Assembly: GCA_910585005.1 (NCBI GenBank)
Contig: CAJUCN010000048.1
Coordinates: 1 to 7,231 of the forward strand
Direction of reading: 5' to 3'
DNA: 7,231 nucleotides
Source of the DNA: an uncultured Lachnospiraceae bacterium
GTDB taxonomy: Bacteria; Bacillota; Clostridia; Lachnospirales; Lachnospiraceae
Below are positions 1-5,744 of the stretch, piece after piece. The notes below the pieces were generated by a model. The model was not told where the DNA came from. It ran no database searches and saw nothing but the letters and a program-made list of their open reading frames with translations. The position numbers were made by a program, and so were the translations under genes. The stretch's first letter is position 1. Every line of letters begins with the position of its first letter.

Positions 1-9
1 AGTTATCAC

Positions 10-42
10 AGCCCTAACAGTTGCCGCTGTCGGGGCTTTTTT
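10..42 (+). terminator. possible rightward-reading terminator over the mob 3' end
   Basis: AGCCC (10-14) pairs with GGGCT (33-37) and ACAG (17-20) with CTGT (27-30), separated by a small internal loop, and a run of six T follows on the + strand. It overlaps the end of the mob gene on the other strand. It would only matter if a + strand gene ends just left of the window. It may be chance structure. Confidence 0.25.
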
Positions 43-403
43 CTTCTCCGTTGGTATTTCCCTGCCACAGATATTTTGCTCCGTCCAACACCCACAGGAT
101 AGCTTTCAGCATATCAAGACAGTCATTCCGCATATCTTCCAATCCCTCCGGCGTTAAATCAATCTCTGTCTTTTCAAACTGTTCTGTCACTTCCCGGATA
201 TTTGTCTGCATTATCTTTAGTTCCTCTACCAACTGATAAACCAGTTCTTTTTTACCGACCACGCACACCCGGTTATAAATGCAGGAACGGACAAAATAAT
301 CTTTCTTAGAAAGTCCGCTTGCTAAAATCTTCGCTTCGATTTCTTCCCTCTCTCTGGGGGAAATGCGAAAGCTGATTGTCGGGTATTTATGCACTCCACT
401 CAT
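14..403 (-). CDS. MobC-like relaxosome accessory protein (ribbon-helix-helix)
   Basis: A 129-residue protein. Residues 9-42 read as a ribbon-helix-helix module: a short strand (TISFRIS), a charged helix (PREREEIEAKILASG) and a second helix beginning LSKKDYFVRS, the pattern of small plasmid mobilisation proteins of the MobC type. Residues 50-112 are mostly helical and charged and could serve oligomerisation or relaxase contact. Such proteins bind oriT and help the relaxase nick DNA during transfer. The ATG overlaps the int stop codon (ATGA), and its Shine-Dalgarno AGGGAGG (411-417) lies inside the int 3' end, so translation is probably coupled to the integrase. It should share the xis promoter. 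A relaxase gene is expected to the left, outside the window. The exact family is judged by eye. Confidence 0.75.
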   Translation of the reverse strand: MSGVHKYPTISFRISPREREEIEAKILASGLSKKDYFVRSCIYNRVCVVGKKELVYQLVEELKIMQTNIREVTEQFEKTEIDLTPEGLEDMRNDCLDMLKAILWVLDGAKYLWQGNTNGEEKSPDSGNC

Positions 404-1464
404 TCTTCTTCCTCCCTGCTGTTCTCAATCTCCAATTTATCCGCAAGTTCCCCCTGCTTATTGGGGTATAAATGTGAATAAGTATTTAATGTTGTTTCGA
501 TTTTCTCATGTCCCAACCGTTCCGCAATCGCTAATGGCGTAAATCCCATTTCCACAAGTAATGAAGCGTGACTATGACGAATATCGTGCAAACGTATTCT
601 TTTTACCCCGGAAGCCTTGATACCTCTGATAATTTCATGCTCCATATAAGATTTTGTAAAACGGAACATTCTTTCGTCTGCCATAATTCCGTACAAATGT
701 GAAATATACTCCTTTAATTCTTCCGTCAGAAATGGCGGTATCGTTATGATACGCTTGCTCTTTGGCGTTTTAGGCGGTGTGATAATGTCCCTGCCCTCTA
801 TCCGCTGATAAGACTTGTTTACGGAAATGGTGCGCTTCTCTAAGTCAATATCATTGTAGGTAAGAGCAAGTAATTCCCCAATCCTCATGCCCGTCCAGTA
901 AAGGAGCAGGAACGCCATTTTTGTTTCCGGCTTGTTCTCCACAGTCACAAGAAACTGCTTAAATTCCTGCTTCGTCCAAAACTCCTTTTCCCCGGCGTGG
1001 CTCTTTCCGATACTCCCGGCTTTCCTGCAAGGATTGTCTTTCAAGTCATAATACCGAACCGCATAATTGAAGATTGCCGACAACTGATTATTGACCGTTT
1101 TCAGATATGTTTCCGAATATCCTTTTTTCATCAGTGCATTTTGCCACGCCCGAATGTCGGAAGCCTTAATCTCATTCATGTTCTTTTTCTTGAAATACGG
1201 AATGATTTTCAAGTCAATAATGAATTTCTTTGTACGCATGGTATTTTCACGCAGACGGTGTTCCATATCCTCATAATAGATTTGTACGAAGTTTTCAAAA
1301 TTGATGTCTAAATTCCTCTGCTGCTGTTGCAGGAAGTCACGCTCCCACTGTTCCGCTTCCGCTTTTGTCTTAAATCCCCGCTTGTTCTTCTTGTGGCTTA
1401 CGCCCTGCCAGTCCTTATAATAGAACTGGCAACGCCACATCTTTCCGTCCCTTGTCGCTGACAT
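400..1464 (-). CDS. int: tyrosine recombinase (integrase), Tn916-like
   Basis: This 354-residue site-specific recombinase should integrate and excise the element. Seen in order: an N-terminal beta-rich arm-binding region (about 1-45, MWRCQFYYKDWQG then the KTKAEAEQWE helix), a SAM-like core-binding domain (about 55-150), and the catalytic domain (about 160-340). Catalytic residues are recognisable: Arg194 in TGMRIGELLAL, a lysine in the loop at 232-238, His293 and Arg296 in LHDIRHSHAS, His319 in RLGHEK and nucleophile Tyr329 in NTYSHLYP. Length and domain order fit full, active Tn916/phage-type integrases. The start has AAGGAG seven bases upstream and lies 15 bp after the xis stop. Transcription runs away from the guaA junction into the mobilisation genes. 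Nothing suggests inactivation. Confidence 0.95.
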   Translation of the reverse strand: MSATRDGKMWRCQFYYKDWQGVSHKKNKRGFKTKAEAEQWERDFLQQQQRNLDINFENFVQIYYEDMEHRLRENTMRTKKFIIDLKIIPYFKKKNMNEIKASDIRAWQNALMKKGYSETYLKTVNNQLSAIFNYAVRYYDLKDNPCRKAGSIGKSHAGEKEFWTKQEFKQFLVTVENKPETKMAFLLLYWTGMRIGELLALTYNDIDLEKRTISVNKSYQRIEGRDIITPPKTPKSKRIITIPPFLTEELKEYISHLYGIMADERMFRFTKSYMEHEIIRGIKASGVKRIRLHDIRHSHASLLVEMGFTPLAIAERLGHEKIETTLNTYSHLYPNKQGELADKLEIENSREEEE

Positions 1465-1479
1465 AAAATCTCTCCTTTC

Positions 1480-1674
1480 CTACATGGCTACGGTCAGACC
1501 GTAGAATTTTTCTTCAAAGTATTTTGTCGGGACTTTGCCGCAGATTGTCCGATAGCCCTTAGCTTTCAGTTCCTCATTCAGCCCCCGGATAATCTTATAG
1601 GCATAGCCCGTTGATACGCCAAGCATTTCAGCCGCTTCCTCTGCCGTTACATACATTCTCTTTCCATTCTCCAT
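1480..1674 (-). CDS. xis: excisionase / small winged-HTH recombination directionality factor
   Basis: A 64-residue basic protein with one helix-turn-helix: MYVTAEEAAEMLGVSTGYAY (7-26) followed by KIIRGLNEELKAKGY and a short wing and tail (ICGKVPTKYFEEKFYG). This is the familiar pattern of small excisionases found beside Tn916-like integrases in Clostridia and lactobacilli. The expected role is to bend DNA at the element ends and push the integrase towards excision. It starts at ATG with AGGAGG seven bases upstream, after a leader of about 47 nt from a consensus promoter, and its stop lies 15 bp before int, so the two are cotranscribed. Only position and fold class support the excisionase role. 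A DNA-binding regulator is the alternative. Confidence 0.85.
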   Translation of the reverse strand: MENGKRMYVTAEEAAEMLGVSTGYAYKIIRGLNEELKAKGYRTICGKVPTKYFEEKFYGLTVAM

Positions 1675-1727
1675 TCAATGTCCTCCTGTTTTTTAGTTAG
1701 GCACTTTTGTCCCTTGCCTATATTGGA

Positions 1728-1756
1728 ATTATACAGGCTCATTTGTCCCTTGTCAA
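1728..1756 (-). promoter_or_regulatory. promoter of xis-int-mob, perfect sigma-A consensus
   Basis: On the minus strand TTGACA (1751-1756) and TATAAT (1728-1733) are separated by exactly 17 bp. The predicted transcription start is near 1721, giving a leader of about 47 nt before the xis AGGAGG. Such a strong promoter for excision and mobilisation genes would need repression. One TGTCCCT motif lies inside the spacer and another just downstream of the start. Confidence 0.85.
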
Positions 1757-1775
1757 TATATTTTTTAATATTTAT

Positions 1776-1804
1776 TTGCTTATTCTCAATGGATATGATA
1801 GAAT
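1776..1804 (+). promoter_or_regulatory. promoter of the XRE repressor gene
   Basis: TTGCTT (1776-1781) and TAGAAT (1799-1804) are separated by 17 bp on the + strand, with a predicted start near 1811 and a 5' leader of about 40 nt. It is weaker than the opposing xis promoter, and its start region carries the third TGTCCCT motif. Confidence 0.6.
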
Positions 1805-1851
1805 ACAAATGTCCCTATTATTTTCATTATCAATATTAAAGGAGTTGTCCT

Positions 1852-2397
1852 ATGACAGTAGGAGAAAAAATCAAGACATTCCGAAATATTCGGGGAATTT
1901 CACAGAATACGTTAGGAGAACTGGCAGGAATTGACGGAACTACTATTCGCAAATATGAATTGGGGAGCAGAAACCCAAAACCCGACCAACTTTTAAAAAT
2001 CGCTAATGCTTTGGGTGTGAGCATCAATGTTTTCACAGACTTTGATATAGAAACTGCTTCTGATGTGCTTACATTGCTTTTTAAAATGGACGAGCAGATA
2101 GATATGGAGATTGACGGAGAAAAAGACAGTGAGGGCAACCTCATTCCCGGCACGATATATATTCGTTTTAAAAACCCGGAAATCAACAACCGACTTGCCA
2201 AGTTTGCAAAAGCTAAGAAATTGCAGGAAAATTTGATTGCTTCCAAAGACGCATTTCCAAGCGAAGCCGCTTTTCAGCATGAACTGGAACAAATGAATGA
2301 AACTTGTGAACAAATTAAACAGCATTTAGTTGATACAAACAGGATTGTGAAAAAAGGCACTTCCGGGATAGCAGTAAAAATTTATCCCGAAAATTAG
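1852..2397 (+). CDS. XRE/Cro-CI family repressor of the element
   Basis: A 181-residue protein with an N-terminal lambda-repressor-like helix-turn-helix (about residues 5-60): ISQNTLGELAGIDGTTIRKY carries the recognition helix, followed by the usual ELGSRNPKPDQLLKIANALG. The C-terminal 120 residues are not a recognisable S24 peptidase (no LexA-type Ser/Lys segment seen) or ImmR/ImmA-type domain. They are charged, with a likely helical stretch at about 108-155. AAAGGAG sits seven bases before the ATG. It is transcribed divergently from xis-int-mob, and the 177-bp gap holds promoters for both directions plus three repeated motifs. By position it is the likely lysogeny-type switch that keeps the element integrated. 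How it is inactivated cannot be read from the sequence. Confidence 0.85.
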   Translation: MTVGEKIKTFRNIRGISQNTLGELAGIDGTTIRKYELGSRNPKPDQLLKIANALGVSINVFTDFDIETASDVLTLLFKMDEQIDMEIDGEKDSEGNLIPGTIYIRFKNPEINNRLAKFAKAKKLQENLIASKDAFPSEAAFQHELEQMNETCEQIKQHLVDTNRIVKKGTSGIAVKIYPEN

Positions 2398-2401
2398 CTG
2401 T

Positions 2402-2427
2402 AAAAAAGCAGGTATCACGATACCCGC
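2402..2427 (-). terminator. intrinsic terminator facing out of the guaA pair
   Basis: On the minus strand a stem GCGGGTATC / GATACCTGC (2408-2427, nine pairs with one G-U, very tight loop) is followed by six T (2402-2407). It lies just after the repressor stop. In this orientation it stops transcripts from the guaA genes from entering the element. The + strand lacks a T-run, so it does not serve the repressor gene well. Confidence 0.6.
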
Positions 2428-2429
2428 CC

Positions 2430-2532
2430 AAAATCCAGTATTTCTCAAATAATTAGAGCCATTTTAGAGCCAAACGGCATAATAAAATCCAGGAAACGCC
2501 CATTTTATCAGCATTTCCTGGATTTTATCAGC
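2430..2532. repeat. nested short repeats at the element-chromosome junction (candidate att region)
   Basis: Seen: AAAATCCAG at 2430-2438 and 2484-2492, and inverted (CTGGATTTT) at 2518-2526. ATTTTATCAGC occurs at 2502-2512 and 2522-2532, exactly 20 bp apart. TTAGAGCC occurs at 2453-2460 and 2464-2471, exactly 11 bp apart. Known: tyrosine integrases and excisionases use arrays of short direct and inverted sites near attachment sites. Inferred: some of these may be Int or Xis binding sites. The actual crossover may lie inside the last codons of the gene ending at 2532. Confidence 0.45.
2475..2526 (-). terminator. 13-bp perfect inverted repeat after the short guaA
   Basis: AAAATCCAGGAAA (2484-2496) is a perfect inverted copy of TTTCCTGGATTTT (2514-2526), with a 17-nt loop. 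Read from the guaA side the CCAGGAAA/TTTCCTGG stem is followed by ATTTTATTAT, a moderate terminator. The same structure could instead, or also, be an integrase site, given its place just outside the gene stop. Confidence 0.5.
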
Positions 2533-3824
2533 TACTCGAACTCAATCGTTGCCGGTGGCTTCGGGCTCATATCATAGCAAACCCTATTCACATGCTCCAC
2601 CTCTGCCAAAATCCTGTTTGTAATCCTCTCCAGCACATCCCAGTCCACTTTTTCAATCGATGCGCTCATAGCGTCAATGGTATTAATCGCCCGGATGATC
2701 ACCATATAGTCAAAACATCTGGCATTGTTCTTCACACCCACTGACTTAAAATCCGGCACTACCGTAAAATACTGCCACACTTTTTTGTTAAGCCCCGCCT
2801 TTTCAAATTCCTCACGGAGAATTGCATCAGATTCCCTGACAGCTTCCAGACGTTCTCTGGTGATTGCCCCTAAGCAGCGCACACCTAAACCAGGGCCTGG
2901 GAATGGCTGACGGTAAACCATTTCAGCCGGCAGGCCAAGCTCAATCCCGCAAGCCCTTACCTCATCCTTAAACAACTGCTTTAACGGCTCTACCAGTTCA
3001 AACTTCAAATCATCCGGCAGACCGCCCACGTTGTGGTGAGATTTCACCATTTTGGCTGTCTTGGTTCCGCTTTCTATGATATCAGGATAAATCGTTCCCT
3101 GACCAAGGAAATCAATACCTTCCAATTTTCTCGCTTCTTCTTCAAAAACCCGGATAAACTCCCCGCCTATGATCTTACGTTTCTCTTCCGGATCCGCAAC
3201 ACCCTCCAGTTTCCCTAAAAACCTTTCCGTAGCATCCACATAAATCAAATTTGCATGAAGCTGGCTCTTAAAAACTTCAATGACACTTTCCGATTCATTT
3301 TTTCTCATCAACCCATGGTTTACATGGACACATACCAATTGTTTCCCGATTGCCTTGATCAAAAGTGCCGCCACCACTGAGGAATCCACCCCGCCGGAAA
3401 GCGCAAGAAGCGCTTTTTTATCACCTACCTGCCTGCGGATCAACTCCACTTGATCCTCTATAAAGTTTTTCATATTCCAGTTCGGCTCAGCATGGCACAC
3501 ATCAAATAAGAATTCCTTTAAGGCAGACTCATCCGGCGCTTTCTCCAACTTTCTGTCACATTTTGCAGTGGGATGGTCAATAGCAAGCATCGGGTAGCCA
3601 CAGTGATATAGCTCCGGAGAAATTTCTACTGCTACGCCGTCTACCATGCGGTTCTCCCCGCCATTTAAAATAATTCCTTTTACGTTCTGTAAATTTTTCA
3701 ATTCTTCCGGGGCAATGTCATGAGGATGAATCTCGCTGTACACTCCCAATTCCCGCACTTGGCGGGCAATTGCCGCATTTTCCGTACTGCCCAAATCAAG
3801 AATTACAATCATATCCTGTTTCAT
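2532..3824 (-). CDS. short GMP synthase paralogue with a degenerate glutaminase domain
   Basis: A 430-residue protein. The C-terminal two thirds are a complete GMP synthetase: ATP pyrophosphatase P-loop SGGVDS (143-148), QGTIYPDIIES, KSHHNVGGLP, RQPFPGPGLGVR and the terminal KPPATIEFE of the dimerisation domain. The N-terminal amidotransferase part has only about 110 residues instead of about 190. The segment matching GICYGSQ of GuaA reads AIDHPTA, so Asp replaces the catalytic Cys, and the region holding the FHPEV His and Glu is deleted. It should therefore not hydrolyse glutamine. It may amidate XMP with free ammonia, use another glutaminase, or have a new role. The reading frame is clean, arguing against a pseudogene. 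The second in-frame ATG was chosen because AAGGAG is nine bases upstream (only three for the first, at 3830). It probably shares the guaA transcript. Confidence 0.85.
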   Translation of the reverse strand: MKQDMIVILDLGSTENAAIARQVRELGVYSEIHPHDIAPEELKNLQNVKGIILNGGENRMVDGVAVEISPELYHCGYPMLAIDHPTAKCDRKLEKAPDESALKEFLFDVCHAEPNWNMKNFIEDQVELIRRQVGDKKALLALSGGVDSSVVAALLIKAIGKQLVCVHVNHGLMRKNESESVIEVFKSQLHANLIYVDATERFLGKLEGVADPEEKRKIIGGEFIRVFEEEARKLEGIDFLGQGTIYPDIIESGTKTAKMVKSHHNVGGLPDDLKFELVEPLKQLFKDEVRACGIELGLPAEMVYRQPFPGPGLGVRCLGAITRERLEAVRESDAILREEFEKAGLNKKVWQYFTVVPDFKSVGVKNNARCFDYMVIIRAINTIDAMSASIEKVDWDVLERITNRILAEVEHVNRVCYDMSPKPPATIEFE

Positions 3825-3853
3825 AATCATTTTCTCCTTACGTTTTTACTTCT

Positions 3854-3880
3854 ATTATAATAATTTTTATTCCATTTCAA
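3854..3880 (-). promoter_or_regulatory. weak possible internal promoter for the short guaA
   Basis: On the minus strand TTGAAA (3875-3880) and TATAAT (3854-3859) lie 15 bp apart, over the end of guaA and the 42-bp gap. The -10 is perfect but the spacer is short. It could give the paralogue some independent expression. Confidence 0.3.
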
Positions 3881-5408
3881 TTGTCGCTGGAGGCTTCCCT
3901 GTGCAGTCATACAACACCCGGTTAACCCCTTTTACCTCATTTACGATCCTGCTGGCCACCACACTGAGCACTTCCCAGGGAGGCTGCGCTGCTTCCGCAG
4001 TCATGAAATCAGAGGTACTTACCGCTCGAAGCGCAACCGCATAATCATAGGTTCTTTCATCCCCCATAACGCCAACGCTACGCATATTGGTAAGGGCTGC
4101 AAAATACTGTCCAAGTTCTTTATCAATACCCGCTTTTACAATCTCTTCCCTGTAGATCGCATCCGCATCTTGTACCATCCGAACCTTCTTTGCCGTAACT
4201 TCCCCGATAATACGGACACCAAGTCCTGGTCCCGGAAAAGGCTGCCGATATACCAAATGTTCCGGAATCCCAAGCTCCAGCCCTGCCTTACGCACTTCAT
4301 CCTTAAATAATAACCGTAGCGGCTCAATAATTTCCTTAAAATCAACATAATCCGGAAGACCGCCTACGTTATGGTGGGATTTGATCACGGCGCTTTTTCC
4401 AAGACCGCTTTCAATCACATCTGGGTAGATCGTTCCCTGCACCAAAAAATCCACCGCACCGATTTTTTTGGCTTCCTCTTCAAAAACACGAATAAACTCT
4501 TCGCCAATAATCTTCCTCTTTGTTTCCGGCTCTGTCACTCCCGCAAGCTTCCCATAAAACCGCTCCTGCGCGTTGACACGGACAAAATTAAGATCATAAG
4601 GCCCATCCTGGCCAAATACCGCTTCCACCTCATCCCCCTCATTTTTGCGGAGCAGGCCGTGATCTACAAAGACGCAAGTAAGCTGCTTTCCCACTGCCTT
4701 TGCCAAAAGAACCGCCGCAACGGAAGAATCCACCCCGCCAGATAGCGCGCAAAGCACTTTGCCTGTCCCTACCTTTTCACGAATCTGTGAAACTGTAGCC
4801 TCTACAAAAGAATCCATACGCCAATCACCCTTGCAACCGCAGATCTGATATACAAAATTGGAAAGCATTTTCATCCCTTCCTGGGTATGCATCACCTCAG
4901 GATGAAACTGCACCGCATAGAGCTTCTTTTGTGCATTTTCCATCGCCGCCACTGGACATACTGGCGTGCGTGCCGTCACCTTGAAGCCTTCAGGCTCTTT
5001 CTCTATATAATCCGTATGGCTCATCCAACAGATCGTCTTTTCTGATACACCGTCAAAAAGCGCGGAAGACTTGTCCACCTCCACTTCTGTCTTTCCATAT
5101 TCGCTGACCGGCGCTGTTTTCACACTGCCTTCCAATAGATACGCCATAAGCTGGGAACCATAACAGATGCCAAGGATCGGAATCCCCAGATCAAAAATTT
5201 CTTTCGCATACCGCGGGGAACCTTCACCGTAAACACTGTTAGGCCCTCCCGTAAAGATAATCCCCTTTGGCTTCATCGCTTTGATCTGTTCTAAACTGAC
5301 CGTGCAAGGATGAACCTCGCAATACACATAACACTCTCTTACCCGCCGGGCGATCAACTGATTGTACTGCCCGCCAAAATCAAGTACTATGACCGTTTCC
5401 TTTTCCAT
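3867..5408 (-). CDS. guaA: GMP synthase (glutamine-hydrolysing)
   Basis: It converts XMP, ATP and glutamine to GMP, the last step of de novo guanine nucleotide synthesis, in the cytoplasm. Residues 1-190 are the class I amidotransferase with GGPNSVYG, nucleophile Cys82 in GICYGSQ, and His169 and Glu171 in QFHPEV. Residues about 200-390 are the ATP pyrophosphatase with P-loop SGGVDS (223-228), and about 395-513 the dimerisation domain ending KPPATIEME. All catalytic residues are present and 513 residues is the typical length. I chose the ATG at 5408 because AGGAG lies seven bases upstream. The ATG seven codons earlier (5429) has a poorer site. A consensus promoter lies about 60 bp upstream. 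The paralogue follows after 42 bp, so the two are likely cotranscribed. This copy must supply glutamine-dependent activity. Confidence 0.97.
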   Translation of the reverse strand: MEKETVIVLDFGGQYNQLIARRVRECYVYCEVHPCTVSLEQIKAMKPKGIIFTGGPNSVYGEGSPRYAKEIFDLGIPILGICYGSQLMAYLLEGSVKTAPVSEYGKTEVEVDKSSALFDGVSEKTICWMSHTDYIEKEPEGFKVTARTPVCPVAAMENAQKKLYAVQFHPEVMHTQEGMKMLSNFVYQICGCKGDWRMDSFVEATVSQIREKVGTGKVLCALSGGVDSSVAAVLLAKAVGKQLTCVFVDHGLLRKNEGDEVEAVFGQDGPYDLNFVRVNAQERFYGKLAGVTEPETKRKIIGEEFIRVFEEEAKKIGAVDFLVQGTIYPDVIESGLGKSAVIKSHHNVGGLPDYVDFKEIIEPLRLLFKDEVRKAGLELGIPEHLVYRQPFPGPGLGVRIIGEVTAKKVRMVQDADAIYREEIVKAGIDKELGQYFAALTNMRSVGVMGDERTYDYAVALRAVSTSDFMTAEAAQPPWEVLSVVASRIVNEVKGVNRVLYDCTGKPPATIEME

Positions 5409-5418
5409 AGATATGCTC

Positions 5419-5634
5419 CTATCTGTCATTAGCTCTTCCCGATGTATTCTTTATTGCCATTACTTTTTCATTATAAAGACAGGCCGAATCCTTGTCAAAA
5501 GTTTCTTTCAGGAACACTACGTCAAAAATCCCCTGTCCCACACCTGCAATCACGGCCATATTCCACGGCATTCATCTATTAATGGCCATCCGTTCCTGCC
5601 AGTGGACGGAGAAACTCACAGCTCGCTTATCCAT
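5419..5634 (-). other. small reading frame with one in-frame TGA, ending on the guaA RBS
   Basis: An open frame of 71 sense or TGA codons runs from ATG at 5634 to TAG at 5419-5421, with a single TGA at 5572-5574 immediately followed by ATG. The second part alone encodes 50 residues (starting MPWNMAVIAGVGQG). Its TAG overlaps the guaA Shine-Dalgarno (TAGGAG). No good ribosome binding site precedes either ATG, and the guaA promoter lies inside the frame, so it may be chance or an eroded gene. I recognise no family. Confidence 0.2.
5470..5498 (-). promoter_or_regulatory. main guaA promoter, perfect sigma-A consensus
   Basis: TTGACA (5493-5498) and TATAAT (5470-5475) are separated by 17 bp on the minus strand. 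The start is predicted near 5463, giving a leader of about 55 nt to the AGGAG and ATG at 5408. No purine riboswitch core is recognisable in this leader. Confidence 0.8.
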
Positions 5635-5635
5635 T
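5524..5635 (-). ncRNA. candidate structured leader or small RNA upstream of guaA
   Basis: From the predicted start of the distal promoter (about 5635) the RNA can close a long stem: TCTCCGTCCAC (5602-5612) with GTGGGACAGGGGA (5529-5541), 11 pairs with two single-base bulges. Five T (5524-5528) follow at once. Inside, 5582-5587 can pair with 5554-5559 (ATGGCC/GGCCAT). This looks like either a roughly 110-nt RNA with its own terminator or an attenuator before guaA. It does not match purine, ZTP, PRPP or 6S RNA features I know, nor SRP RNA. The pairing was worked out by hand. Confidence 0.3.
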
Positions 5636-5641
5636 GAGGAT

Positions 5642-5668
5642 ATTATAGCACGAATTATCCCATTACAA
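5642..5668 (-). promoter_or_regulatory. distal promoter upstream of guaA, extended -10
   Basis: On the minus strand a perfect extended -10, TGCTATAAT (5642-5650), has a TTGTAA -35-like box (5663-5668) at a short 15-bp spacing. The extended -10 can compensate. The predicted start is about 5635, just before the stem-forming segment and almost at an ATG (5634). Confidence 0.55.
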
Positions 5669-5680
5669 CAGCATTCGTAA

Positions 5681-5722
5681 AATAAAAATGACGTTCCACC
5701 CTTTCGTGCATGAAACGTCATT
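5681..5722 (-). terminator. spoIIID terminator, probably bidirectional
   Basis: AATGACGTT (5687-5695) and AACGTCATT (5714-5722) form a nine-pair stem, extendable by two pairs, with an 18-nt loop. On the minus strand TTTATTTT follows. On the + strand GCTCTTTTT follows. It sits 22 bp after the spoIIID stop and separates it from the guaA promoters. Confidence 0.8.
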
Positions 5723-5744
5723 GCTCTTTTTGTCCTGCATCCCA

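Larger units (their letters stand above)
1706..1816. promoter_or_regulatory. three-copy operator candidate for the XRE repressor
   Basis: TTTGTCCCTTG occurs identically at 1706-1716 and 1742-1752, and the related ATGTCCCT at 1809-1816. On the xis side one copy fills the spacer between -35 and -10 and one sits at about +5 to +15. The third overlaps the predicted start of the repressor transcript. This layout suits repression of xis-int together with autoregulation of the repressor. The assignment to the neighbouring repressor is inferred from position. Confidence 0.6.
1..2531. mobile_element. one end of an integrative mobilisable/conjugative element (partial)
   Basis: Seen: a mobilisation-type ribbon-helix-helix protein, a tyrosine integrase, a small excisionase and a divergent XRE repressor are packed together, then genes change abruptly to chromosomal purine genes and spoIIID. 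Known: xis-int pairs of Tn916-like elements usually lie within about 1 to 2 kb of one attachment site, and the 3' end of guaA is a recurrent target of tyrosine integrases in Firmicutes. Inferred: the right boundary lies between about 2398 and the last codons of the gene ending at 2532, and the element continues past base 1, where a relaxase would be expected. No second copy of an attachment site is inside the window, so the boundary is not proven. Confidence 0.65.

Noticed and set aside
1836..2246. Long minus-strand frames inside the repressor gene (1836-2246 and 1993-2325)
   Set aside because: They lie antisense to a gene with a clear HTH domain, promoter and ribosome binding site, and have no recognisable motif or start signal.
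4371..4745. 124-codon + strand frame antisense to guaA, and similar frames within both guaA genes and int
   Set aside because: These are shadows of strongly conserved coding sequence on the other strand, with no ribosome binding sites.
5430..5641. Purine, ZTP or PRPP riboswitch, or 6S RNA, upstream of guaA
   Set aside because: None of the conserved core sequences of these classes could be found on the minus strand. Only a generic stem with a T-run is supported.
5362..5680. + strand frames across the guaA upstream region
   Set aside because: They overlap the guaA start, two minus-strand promoters and the stem-forming segment, and read as low-quality translations without start signals.
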